Below are positions 1 through 7,001 of a stretch of 9,837 bases of DNA, one piece after another (within the stretch, counting starts at the first letter, position 1; each line of letters starts with the position of its first letter). Origin of the DNA: an uncultured Eubacteriales bacterium (GTDB taxonomy: Bacteria; Bacillota; Clostridia; Christensenellales; CAG-314). The DNA lies in the NCBI GenBank assembly GCA_900544545.1, contig UQVY01000020.1, positions 1 to 9,837 on the forward strand, in the 5' to 3' direction. The position numbers and the translations under genes are program-made. The notes beneath the pieces are model-generated. The model made no database searches. It had not been told where the DNA came from and was given only the letters and a program-made list of their open reading frames with translations.

Positions 1-55
1 AGCTTGTCAATACTTTTCAATGAGAATTAGTAAAGCCGTTTTTTGCGTTTGATTG

Positions 56-1927
56 TCAGGCTCTGACCTCTTTTTTCGAGTCGCCGTGACGGACCGCGAG
101 CATCGTCAGCAACGCGAGAAAGGCGAAAATCGCTCCGTAGGGGAAGAGGATTCTCATTCCGAGCTTATCCATAAGTATTCCGCTGAGAATGGGCGTCGCA
201 ATCTGGGCAGCCATACTTGCCGTATAATAATATCCGGTATATTTTCCGACGTTCTGCGAATCGGACAATTCCACGACCATCGGGAAGCTGTTTACGTTGA
301 TAGTCGCCCAGCCTATTCCGGCGAGGACGAAAAGAAGATACATAAGTACGGAGGGCGTCTGACTCGTTATGAACGCGCCCAGCCCGAAAGCCACGGTCAG
401 CATAATTACTCCCGCGATAACGGTGCGTTTCCTTCCGAATTTCGTGGAAATCATTCCGACGGGAACGTAAGCCGCAATTGCCGCGCCCTGCGCGAGAAGA
501 AGAGTAAGGTTATAATCCTTGTCGAGTACGTTCGTCGCGTAAAGCGAATACTTGCTCGTTATCGCGTTATATCCGACGTACCACAAAGCGACCGAAGCCA
601 GAATGAATCCGAGGGATCTTTTTTCGGCTTTCGTAAGTCCCTTTTTGTTTCCCGCCTGCTCGGAAGGATCGTCGGGCGCGTCGTCTATTCCGTACCTGAC
701 CGAATCGGCTTCCATTTCCGCGACGAATTTGTTTTCTCTGACTTTAAGAAGGAATATAACGAGCGCGGCTATCATTACTCCGCATACGCATAAAACGAAG
801 GGCGTGTAATTCATAAGCGCGTTTCCGGCGTCGGTAGTCTTAAAGACCATACCGAGTCCGAGGACTATCATTCCTCCCGCCGTCCCCATAAGGTTGATAA
901 TCGCGTTTGCCTTGCTGCGGAGAGGCTTGACGGTTACGTCGGGCATAAGCGCGACCGCAGGCGAGCGGAAGGTAGCCATACTTATAAGCGCGCCGAGCAG
1001 CAGCACTATGAATATGATAAGGTTCACGGGATGAGCGTAGGTCATTGCTTTTGCGTAAGACGAGCGGGCTGCCGTAACGTATTCCGTATAAACGTCGCTG
1101 AGCGCGGATTTTGCCGCAATCGGATCGTTCCCGCTCCCCTCGAGAGCGTTAAGCTCCGCCGCGTCCATATTCCTGTACGTTTCCGAAAGCAGCGCGGACG
1201 ATTTGGGAATTCTCATCGATATTCCCTTGAAATCGGCTTCGCTGCTTACCGTTATGAATCCGGCGTCCTCTCCGAGAAGGGATAAATCCTTGGTTTTTGC
1301 GAACTCCTCCATCGTCAGATAAAACTCCCGCCATTCGGAATAGCTGCGTTTTTCCACCGTTCCGCGGAATCTCACGGGATTGACCTTGGTCGCGCCCGAA
1401 ACGAATTGTCCGAGAGCCTTTTCGTAATCCGCGCGCTCCGCCGCGATACGAGCTTCGTCCGAAACGAATTCCCGAAGCGGCATAGTCTGTTTCGAGGAAA
1501 AGAGCTTATCGAAGAAGCCTTCGTCGGGACTTTCGTAAACCATTCCCGGATTCGCGTCCCACAGGACAGTCGTTTCCTCCCGCGAACCCACGATCGACGA
1601 GTCGTATCCGAGATTGTTTTTGAGCTGGGCGTAATCCGCCACGGTCAGAAAAGTGAAGCAAAGCACCGCGCATATCGTTCCTATCACGATAAAGGGAGTC
1701 CGTCTTCCGTATTTCGACTTCTTTTTGTCGGAAATCGCTCCGAAAAGCGGTATCATAAACAGAGCGAGTATGTTGTCGAGAGCCATAATCACGCCCGACC
1801 AGGTCTGATTAAGTCCGAATTTGTTGACGAGCATTATCGGAACGATAGCGTCGTACGCCTGCCAGAAGGCGCATATCAGAAAGAATGCGAACCCTACGAA
1901 AATCGTTTTTTTGTAATCGAGCTTCAT
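56..1927 (-). CDS. MFS transporter, GPH/SLC45-like, with large extracellular insert
   Basis: This 623-residue integral membrane protein is a probable sugar or glycoside cation symporter of the major facilitator superfamily. Twelve hydrophobic segments are visible: six in the N-terminal half (about 9-32, 43-66, 77-97, 300-320, 338-362, 374-394) and six in the C-terminal half (about 439-463, 474-494, 501-520, 526-550, 563-586, 592-612). The loop after TM2 reads SDKKKSKYGRRTPFI, the GPH/SLC45 version of MFS motif A, and RSPAVALMPDV after TM4 also fits that group. The odd part is residues about 98-298: a hydrophilic domain of roughly 200 residues between TM3 and TM4, predicted outside the cell. 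Family members are usually 400-500 residues. I chose the ATG at 1927 because AGGAGG lies 6 nt upstream; an in-frame extension to 2059 would cross the promoter. It is divergent from the 2183 gene. The substrate cannot be read from the sequence. Confidence 0.9.
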   Translation of the reverse strand: MKLDYKKTIFVGFAFFLICAFWQAYDAIVPIMLVNKFGLNQTWSGVIMALDNILALFMIPLFGAISDKKKSKYGRRTPFIVIGTICAVLCFTFLTVADYAQLKNNLGYDSSIVGSREETTVLWDANPGMVYESPDEGFFDKLFSSKQTMPLREFVSDEARIAAERADYEKALGQFVSGATKVNPVRFRGTVEKRSYSEWREFYLTMEEFAKTKDLSLLGEDAGFITVSSEADFKGISMRIPKSSALLSETYRNMDAAELNALEGSGNDPIAAKSALSDVYTEYVTAARSSYAKAMTYAHPVNLIIFIVLLLGALISMATFRSPAVALMPDVTVKPLRSKANAIINLMGTAGGMIVLGLGMVFKTTDAGNALMNYTPFVLCVCGVMIAALVIFLLKVRENKFVAEMEADSVRYGIDDAPDDPSEQAGNKKGLTKAEKRSLGFILASVALWYVGYNAITSKYSLYATNVLDKDYNLTLLLAQGAAIAAYVPVGMISTKFGRKRTVIAGVIMLTVAFGLGAFITSQTPSVLMYLLFVLAGIGWATINVNSFPMVVELSDSQNVGKYTGYYYTASMAAQIATPILSGILMDKLGMRILFPYGAIFAFLALLTMLAVRHGDSKKEVRA

Positions 1928-1988
1928 ACCCGACCTCCTCGTTTTCCCTCGGAAACCCGAACGAAAGGAATATTTTACCTTGTTTATT

Positions 1989-2017
1989 ATGATACAGCAT
2001 CGGTTTCCGTTTGTCAA
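1989..2017 (-). promoter_or_regulatory. Sigma-A promoter of the MFS transporter
   Basis: On the minus strand TTGACA (2017-2012) is followed after 17 nt by TATCAT (1994-1989). The leader to the start codon at 1927 is about 55 nt. The consensus -35 and optimal spacing make this a confident call. No clear repressor or cre site was found beside it. Confidence 0.75.
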
Positions 2018-2099
2018 CGCATTCGACGAAATTCTCCCTTTTCCGACGATTTCAGACAAAATAATCGAACGTTTTTTTGAAGGTTTTTGTGAATAACCG

Positions 2100-2128
2100 T
2101 TGATTTTTCCGTTAAAACGTGGTAAAAT
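2100..2128 (+). promoter_or_regulatory. Sigma-A promoter of the 2183 gene
   Basis: TTGATT (2100-2105), a 17-nt spacer and TAAAAT (2123-2128) precede the start codon by about 55 nt. This promoter is back to back with that of the MFS gene, the two -35 boxes being about 80 bp apart. Confidence 0.6.
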
Positions 2129-2182
2129 AAACGGGATTGAACGTAAAAAATATCGTTATCCGATTATCACGGGAGGGAATAT

Positions 2183-3232
2183 ATGCTAATCGAAACCAAT
2201 ACGGAAGCCGCTATGCGGCTGCTTGACCGAAGCGAAATCGGCGCGCCCGAAACCGTAACTCCTTCGGAATACCGAAAAATTCTCCGGAAAAGAGCGGGAA
2301 TCGGCGTAAAGCCTTTTCTTGCGATTATCGGAATACTTATCCTTTCGGCTGCGCTGATGGCTCTCGCTCTCGTCGTAGAGGATTCCTCCCTGAAGCTCAT
2401 AGTGCTTGCGGCTCTCGTAGTCGGGATTCTGGTTTCCCTGTATTTCGGTACGAGGAAATATCTCTCTGACCTTTATTTTATGCCCTGCTACGCCTTTATT
2501 AAAAACGGTTCGCGCTGTCTTCTGAACGAAGCCGTCGCGGACAACCGTTATCCTCTTAAAGTCCGCGGTCAGGATGTATTCGTGCGTGTGCGTTATCATG
2601 TCGATTCTTTTAACGCCGCCCAATCCGGAATGAAGGCTTTTTATTTCGAAAGGCTGCTTATGCTTCACGATAAACGCATAACCTTCGTGGCAATGCGCTC
2701 GGATTTCGACCGCGATACGCTTAACGCGGAAATCGCCTTTTACACTTCGATAAAGGACGAAAAGAAACTTGCGGAAATCGTCCGCTCGAAATTTTCTCCG
2801 GAAAGCTCGCTGAGAATCGTTCCCGATCCCGAATGGAAGGAGTTTTCTTCGTTCCGTCCGGATATCGAGGACGTGGACCGGACTTTCGTCGCGGATATTC
2901 TCGGATTCCTCAGGAGGATTTCCTACGATCCAGACGACGACGTATGTTTCAACTGCGTTTTCTCCTTCGAGCAGCCCGACGATATGGGAAGATTCGTAAC
3001 CGACGCCGCGAAAAACGGATTCAGCAGAGTCTGCGCCGAAAAGACTTCTTCGGGCTTTTCGGTGAGCGCGGATTATTCGGTCAAAGCCAGACGCGACGAC
3101 CTTCTGAAAATGCAGACTCATCTGAGAAGCTCGGCTGCCGACCATCACGGAGAACTCCTCTCCCGCTCGATAAGATACGGGGACGTCTTCAACTCTCTCC
3201 GCCGCCGAAAAGAAGCTCACCATAATCGGTAA
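2183..3232 (+). CDS. Unrecognised two-TM protein; C-terminal half weakly DUF695/RraB-like
   Basis: This is a 349-residue protein of unknown function. The start is supported by GGGAGGG at 2171-2177, 5 nt before the ATG. Residues 1-40 are hydrophilic. Two close hydrophobic helices follow (about 43-64 and 69-88) with a short EDSS turn, then about 260 soluble residues, probably cytoplasmic. By eye, residues 213-240 (DPEWKEF...FRPD) and 252-330 (an F-x-F strand, then DMGRFVTDAAKNGF, then a GFSVSADYSV strand and a final helix) follow the pattern of DUF695/RraB-type proteins; this is a weak resemblance. RraB inhibits RNase E in enterobacteria, a role not expected in Clostridia, so I assign no function. 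The last four residues (HHNR) and the stop lie in the first unit of the intergenic repeat array at 3216. It is divergent from the transporter and has its own promoter. Confidence 0.88.
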   Translation: MLIETNTEAAMRLLDRSEIGAPETVTPSEYRKILRKRAGIGVKPFLAIIGILILSAALMALALVVEDSSLKLIVLAALVVGILVSLYFGTRKYLSDLYFMPCYAFIKNGSRCLLNEAVADNRYPLKVRGQDVFVRVRYHVDSFNAAQSGMKAFYFERLLMLHDKRITFVAMRSDFDRDTLNAEIAFYTSIKDEKKLAEIVRSKFSPESSLRIVPDPEWKEFSSFRPDIEDVDRTFVADILGFLRRISYDPDDDVCFNCVFSFEQPDDMGRFVTDAAKNGFSRVCAEKTSSGFSVSADYSVKARRDDLLKMQTHLRSSAADHHGELLSRSIRYGDVFNSLRRRKEAHHNR

Positions 3233-3356
3233 TAAAATACGCTCACGATAATTAAAAGCTCCCGATAATTAAATAATCGGTTTTCTCACGAGAATCGGAA
3301 ACTCCCTATAATTAAAGATTTCCGATAATCGATAAAACTCTCTCACGATAATTAAA
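3216..3356 (+). repeat. AT-rich tandem motif array before rlmD (26/17 bp alternating spacing)
   Basis: Seven imperfect copies of a motif like CTCNCGATAATTAAA begin near 3216, 3242, 3259, 3285, 3302, 3319 and 3342. The spacings are 26, 17, 26, 17, 17 and 23, so 3216-3258 and 3259-3301 form two copies of a 43-bp composite. The array starts in the last codons of the upstream gene and ends 2 nt before the ATG at 3359. The best-kept copies are 3242, 3259 and 3342. The function is unknown. It is AT-rich, has no spacers and differs in sequence from the 21-bp arrays elsewhere in the window. Confidence 0.75.
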
Positions 3357-3358
3357 AA

Positions 3359-4741
3359 ATGAAACAGGACGATATAATCACGCTGAAAATCGAGGCTCTG
3401 ACCGCAGACGCCTCGGGAATAGGACACTCCGACGGATACGCGGTTTTCGTGCCGTACGTCATAGCGGGCGAAACCGTCCGAGTCAAGATTACTTACGCGA
3501 AGAAAAACGTCACTTACGGAAAGCTTCTCGAAGTAACCGAGCCTTCTCCGCAGAGAGTCGCGCCCGAATGTCCCGTTTACGGAAAATGCGGAGGTTGCCG
3601 CCTTTCCCATATGACTTACGAGGCGCAACTCGGCTTCAAGCGCGACCAATTCGTTTCGATAATGAAGAAAAACGGCGGGGTAGATATCGCTCCGGATCTC
3701 GTTTTCGGCTCTCCCGAGCCCTTCCGCTATCGGAATAAGCTCGTGCTTCCCGTCTCTCAGTTCAAGGGCAGGCCCGAATTCGGCTTCTATGCGGAAAATT
3801 CCCGTAATATCGTCCCTATCGGGGAATGTCCGCTCCACGGAAACTGGGCGAAACTCGTAATAAGCGCGGTTTCGGAATATATGACCGAAGCCGGCGAAAG
3901 AGGTTACGACCACGCGAAAACCCATAAGGGCGATATCCGTCATATTTCCGCGCGTTTTATCGACGACTCTCTTCTTCTTACTCTCGTTACGAATAATCCG
4001 TCGGGACTGAAAAATCCGAAGCTCCTTTATTCCATTCTCGAAAAGAAATTCAAGGATTCTCCCGTGAAAATCGGCCTTTCCGAATCGATAAACACCTCCG
4101 ACTCGGGCGTAATTCTCGGAAAGACCGTAAGGCATCTCCTCGGAATAAGCCGCATAGAATCCTCCGCCGCGGGGATAAGATTCTCTCTCGCTCCCTCGAG
4201 CTTCTTTCAGGTCAACGGCTCGGTTTTCGGGAGTCTTTACGAGGACGTGCTTGCTCACGTTGCGAAAACCGACGTGCTTATCGACGCTTACAGCGGCATA
4301 GGGATTCTGACGGCTATGCTTTCCTCGCCCGACAGGGACACCTACGGAGTCGAGCTTAATCCCGAGGCTACGCGCGACGCGGACGAAATTCTGAAGCTCA
4401 ACAACTGTCCGCGCCAGACCAATATAAACGGCGACGCGACGAAGATTCTCCCCGAGCTTTTCGAAAAAAATCGCGGGAAATCCGTAACTCTCGTCGTAGA
4501 TCCCGTAAGAAAAGGGCTTTCCGAAGAAACCTGCGGACTGATTTCCCGTCTGAAGCCCGAAAAATTCGTCTACGTTTCCTGTAACGCCGCAACTCAGGCG
4601 CGCGACCTCGGGCGGATATTGACGAATTACCCCGACTTCCGCATAGAATACAGTGCGGTTTACGACCAGTTTCCGCAGACCGCCTCGTCGGAAAGCTTAG
4701 TCGTCCTCTCCCGCAAGCAGTTCCGCCCCTCGGATTTATGA
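3359..4741 (+). CDS. rlmD: 23S rRNA (uracil-C5)-methyltransferase, RlmD/TrmA family
   Basis: This 460-residue SAM-dependent enzyme methylates C5 of a uridine in RNA, most likely 23S rRNA. An N-terminal TRAM RNA-binding domain spans about 1-60. Four cysteines, 71, 77, 80 (CPVYGKCGGC) and 157 (GECPLHG), match the [4Fe-4S] ligands of E. coli RlmD/RumA. The Rossmann domain shows FFQVN (282-286), the SAM loop DAYSGIGILTA (309-319), GVELN (330-334) and DPVRKG (381-386). The catalytic cysteine is C408 in SCNAATQARD and the likely base is E445. The usual motif is SCNPAT, so the proline after the Asn is alanine here. No Shine-Dalgarno is visible; the ATG is preceded only by AT-rich repeat sequence, yet the TRAM domain begins right after it. 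Bacillota often carry two or three paralogues, so the exact target (U1939, U747 or tRNA U54) is uncertain. Confidence 0.88.
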   Translation: MKQDDIITLKIEALTADASGIGHSDGYAVFVPYVIAGETVRVKITYAKKNVTYGKLLEVTEPSPQRVAPECPVYGKCGGCRLSHMTYEAQLGFKRDQFVSIMKKNGGVDIAPDLVFGSPEPFRYRNKLVLPVSQFKGRPEFGFYAENSRNIVPIGECPLHGNWAKLVISAVSEYMTEAGERGYDHAKTHKGDIRHISARFIDDSLLLTLVTNNPSGLKNPKLLYSILEKKFKDSPVKIGLSESINTSDSGVILGKTVRHLLGISRIESSAAGIRFSLAPSSFFQVNGSVFGSLYEDVLAHVAKTDVLIDAYSGIGILTAMLSSPDRDTYGVELNPEATRDADEILKLNNCPRQTNINGDATKILPELFEKNRGKSVTLVVDPVRKGLSEETCGLISRLKPEKFVYVSCNAATQARDLGRILTNYPDFRIEYSAVYDQFPQTASSESLVVLSRKQFRPSDL

Positions 4742-4743
4742 GT

Positions 4744-4890
4744 TCGGACGTCGAATTCCGAGTTTCGTTCAACCAATCCCGATGTTCGTTTAACGAATTC
4801 GCAAGTTAATTAAACGAATCTGCGATTTCGTTCAACCAAAACCGAAATGCGCTCAAAGAATCTTAAACACAATTCAATCGAACATTATTT
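4744..4890. repeat. 21-bp phased palindromic repeat array (array 1, rlmD-galU gap)
   Basis: About seven units fall in 21-bp register at 4744, 4765, 4786, 4807, 4828, 4849 and 4870, starting 3 nt after the rlmD stop. The best unit has the core TTCGTTTAACGAATTC (4785-4800), a palindrome TTCGTT-N-AACGAA. The first and last units are degenerate. Stops occur in the frames of the core, so it is not coding. It occupies most of the 186-bp gap; the remainder (4891-4927) holds the galU ribosome binding site, and I see no convincing promoter. Confidence 0.82.
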
Positions 4891-4927
4891 GCGATTACGC
4901 TGAAAACAGCCTTCGTCGGAGGAAAAA

Positions 4928-5749
4928 ATGCTAAAAAAAGCAATCGTACTCGCCGCCGGAAAAGGCACGCGGTTCCGGCCGTACACCGATTACATCGCGA
5001 AGGAAATGCTTCCGATCGTCGACGCGCCCGCCCTCGGATATATTCTGAAGGAGGCGGCGGATTCGGGGATTTCCGAGATTTGCGTGGTATCCGCGCCCGA
5101 AAAAGAAACTGTTAATCGTTTTATTTCGGTAATAAAAGACGAATTCCCCTGTGAAATCTCCGTCGTTTATCAGGAAAAGCCCGACGGGACAGGCTCTGCC
5201 GTGCTTCTCGCGGAAAAATTCTGCGACGGTCAGCCCGCGATAGTTATGAACGGCGACGACATTATGTTCACCGAAAAATCTCCGCCCGTTACGGCTCAGA
5301 TTATCGGGATTTTCGAAAAAGACCCTTCGCGGTCGGTCATCGGCGTCCAAAAAGTCCAGCGCGAAGAAATTTCACGCTACGGGATAATCTCGCCTGCCGA
5401 AAACGACGGAATTTCCCCTCTCGTCGGCGGAATCGTAGAAAAGCCCGCACCCGAAAACGCGCCGAGCGACCTTGCCGCACTCGGAAGATACGCGATAACT
5501 CCGCAGATTTTCGACGTTTTGCGCAATCTTCCCCGCGGACATAACGGCGAATACGTCCTGACCGACGCATTCAACGCTTTAGCCGCGCAAAATCTCGTCC
5601 GCGCCTGCGAATTCGAGGGGAAACGCTACGACCTCGGCAACAAAAACGGCTATCTTCAGGCGGTCACCGATTTTGCTCTCCGAAGGGAGGACGTAGGTCC
5701 GGCTTTCCGCGAATATCTTTCGGAAGCTCTCGGAAAGACTCGGAATTGA
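4928..5749 (+). CDS. galU: UTP--glucose-1-phosphate uridylyltransferase
   Basis: This 273-residue cytoplasmic enzyme makes UDP-glucose from UTP and glucose-1-phosphate, supplying cell-wall, capsule and galactose pathways. The nucleotidyltransferase signature is GKGTRFRPYT (11-20), followed by KEMLPIVDAP (25-34), typical of GalU rather than RmlA. Other landmarks are the uracil-contact region QEKPDGTGSAV (82-92), the metal-binding NGDD (108-111), VEKP (170-173), the NGEYVLTDA helix start (206-214) and RYDLGNKNGYLQA (233-245). The length is slightly short of the usual 290-300 residues. GGAGG at 4918-4922, 5 nt from the ATG, fixes the start. The gene is flanked on both sides by 21-bp repeat arrays and ends before a strong bidirectional terminator. 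A different NDP-sugar specificity cannot be excluded. Confidence 0.87.
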   Translation: MLKKAIVLAAGKGTRFRPYTDYIAKEMLPIVDAPALGYILKEAADSGISEICVVSAPEKETVNRFISVIKDEFPCEISVVYQEKPDGTGSAVLLAEKFCDGQPAIVMNGDDIMFTEKSPPVTAQIIGIFEKDPSRSVIGVQKVQREEISRYGIISPAENDGISPLVGGIVEKPAPENAPSDLAALGRYAITPQIFDVLRNLPRGHNGEYVLTDAFNALAAQNLVRACEFEGKRYDLGNKNGYLQAVTDFALRREDVGPAFREYLSEALGKTRN

Positions 5750-5779
5750 ACAGTCACGAATTCTTCCTAAAATCCGAGT

Positions 5780-5855
5780 TCGTCGAACGAATCTATAAAT
5801 TCGTTTAACTAAATCGTAAGTTCGTTGAATGAAACACGAAATTCGCTCACTCAAC
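5780..5855. repeat. 21-bp phased palindromic repeat array (array 2, downstream of galU)
   Basis: Four units are in exact 21-bp register at 5780, 5801, 5822 and 5843, with a possible degenerate one at 5759. The cores TCGTCGAACGAAT, TCGTTTAACTAAA and TCGTTGAATGAAA carry the same palindrome as arrays 1 and 3. The array lies between the galU stop and the shared terminator, so it would be in the galU transcript 3' region. Confidence 0.8.
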
Positions 5856-5872
5856 TTGCCGACGTCAAAAAT

Positions 5873-5905
5873 AAAACCCGAAGTTCTGTCCGAACCTCGG
5901 GTTTT
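5873..5905. terminator. Bidirectional rho-independent terminator between galU and yitT
   Basis: The arm AAAACCCGA (5873-5881) pairs with TCGGGTTTT (5897-5905). The stem continues with GTTC/GAAC (5883-5886 with 5892-5895) across one A-C mismatch, leaving a 5-nt loop. T-rich runs follow on both strands, so it can end galU (plus) and the yitT copy at 5934 (minus). Confidence 0.9.
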
Positions 5906-5933
5906 TCGTTTTGATTTTTTGCTGAGGAAAAGC

Positions 5934-6872
5934 CTACATCGTTATCCGCTTGAAGCCCTCGCCGTAGACCTCGCTCGCGTCGCTCACCATAACGAAGGCC
6001 TTGTCGTCGAGATTGCGGAGAAGATTCCGGAGCTGCGTAACCTGCGCGGGACGGACGCAAACCATAAGCATACTATGGCTGGTATTCGTATACATTCCGA
6101 CCGATTCGATTTTGGTTACGCCTCGTTTGAGGTTGTTCATAATCTCCGCCGACACCTCCGACGGACGATTCGTTATGATATAACAAAGCTTCGCCTGATT
6201 AAGACCGACGAGGACGATATCCGAGATTTTCGAGCTTATAAAGAGCAGAATGAGGACGTAAAGAAGGTTTTCCGGATTTTTCAGCACGATAGTACCCGCA
6301 AGGACGATTATCGCGTCGAGAACGGCTATTATCGCGGGCATGGAACCGACTTTTATCTTGTTGTAAATCAGCCTTCCGAGAAGCTCCGTTCCGCCGCTCG
6401 AAACTCTGTATTTAAGATAAAGTCCTACGGCTACGCCCTGAAGAAGACCCGCGTACATCGCCGCAAGGAGCTTGTTGTCGGTTATGGTGTAATCCCCGAT
6501 AAGCAGTGCGAGTCCGTCTGTAAGTCCGCCGAGTACGAGTATGGTCAGAAGACAATCGAGAATGAATCTCCAACCTTCTTTTTTAAGACCGAGAAGAAGA
6601 ATAGGAATATTGAGGATAATCGTAACCACGCCGATTTCCCAGCCCCAGAGAGCGTGGAAAAGCGTTGCGAGACCGGTCATCGCGCCGGATACTATATTGT
6701 TCGGCTTGACGAAGAGGTCGATGCTGAGCGCGTAAAACAAACCCGCCACGACCATAAAGAAGTATTTCTTAAAAGTAGCCGTGCGTTTTTCTCTTTTTTC
6801 GACGATAGCCTGAGCTTCTTTTTGTAGGTTTTCGGAAGCAGCCTGATTGGTTTCCTTGTCTTTTTCTTTCAT
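5934..6872 (-). CDS. YitT family membrane protein, copy 1
   Basis: This is a 312-residue membrane protein of the YitT family (DUF161-type membrane region plus C-terminal DUF2179). Its molecular function is not established; the family is common in Bacillota. A charged N-terminal tail (1-36) precedes about five or six hydrophobic segments (roughly 37-56, 60-76, 79-96, 103-126, 134-153, 176-196, 202-224). The family motif VSSGGTELLGR is at 157-167. The DUF2179 domain occupies about 226-310, with GVTKIESVGMY (251-261), MLMVCV (268-273) and the end motif SEVYGEGFKRI (300-310). The ATG at 6872 is preceded by CAGGAG about 8 nt upstream; an upstream in-frame ATG at 6914 overlaps the -10 box and is rejected. 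The neighbour at 7002 is a paralogue in the same orientation. It has its own consensus promoter. Confidence 0.9.
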   Translation of the reverse strand: MKEKDKETNQAASENLQKEAQAIVEKREKRTATFKKYFFMVVAGLFYALSIDLFVKPNNIVSGAMTGLATLFHALWGWEIGVVTIILNIPILLLGLKKEGWRFILDCLLTILVLGGLTDGLALLIGDYTITDNKLLAAMYAGLLQGVAVGLYLKYRVSSGGTELLGRLIYNKIKVGSMPAIIAVLDAIIVLAGTIVLKNPENLLYVLILLFISSKISDIVLVGLNQAKLCYIITNRPSEVSAEIMNNLKRGVTKIESVGMYTNTSHSMLMVCVRPAQVTQLRNLLRNLDDKAFVMVSDASEVYGEGFKRITM

Positions 6873-6902
6873 ACCGTTTTCTCCTGTTTTTCGATTCGGG
6901 GC

Positions 6903-6931
6903 ATTATAGCACAACTTCTCTCTCTTGTAAA
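6903..6931 (-). promoter_or_regulatory. Consensus sigma-A promoter of yitT copy 1
   Basis: On the minus strand TTTACA (6931-6926) is followed after 17 nt by a perfect TATAAT (6908-6903), about 30 nt before the start codon at 6872. It lies in the 129-bp gap between the two yitT copies, so copy 1 does not depend on read-through. Confidence 0.87.
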
Positions 6932-7001
6932 GCGCAGAAAAGCCGATTTTCCGATGATTCTTCCGCTACCGAGAGAAAGTCGGAAAGTTCTTCCGCTCCG
7001 A

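Noticed and set aside
1..55. Possible terminator or next-gene promoter after the MFS stop
   Set aside because: Only an isolated TTGACA-like box (11-6, minus) is visible; no -10 and no hairpin can be shown within the window.
1928..2059. N-terminal extension of the MFS transporter frame
   Set aside because: It crosses the promoter at 1989-2017, has no ribosome binding site at its start and encodes no membrane-protein-like sequence; the ATG at 1927 has an ideal AGGAGG.
2186..3223. Long minus-strand frame opposite the 2183 gene, and similar long frames opposite rlmD and the yitT genes
   Set aside because: They lack ribosome binding sites and family motifs, are rich in Arg, Phe and Ser as expected for antisense shadows, and the opposite strand carries recognisable or better-supported genes.
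3216..3356. CRISPR-like array
   Set aside because: The copies are short, degenerate and nearly contiguous, with no unique spacers of regular length and no cas genes nearby. The same applies to the 21-bp arrays.
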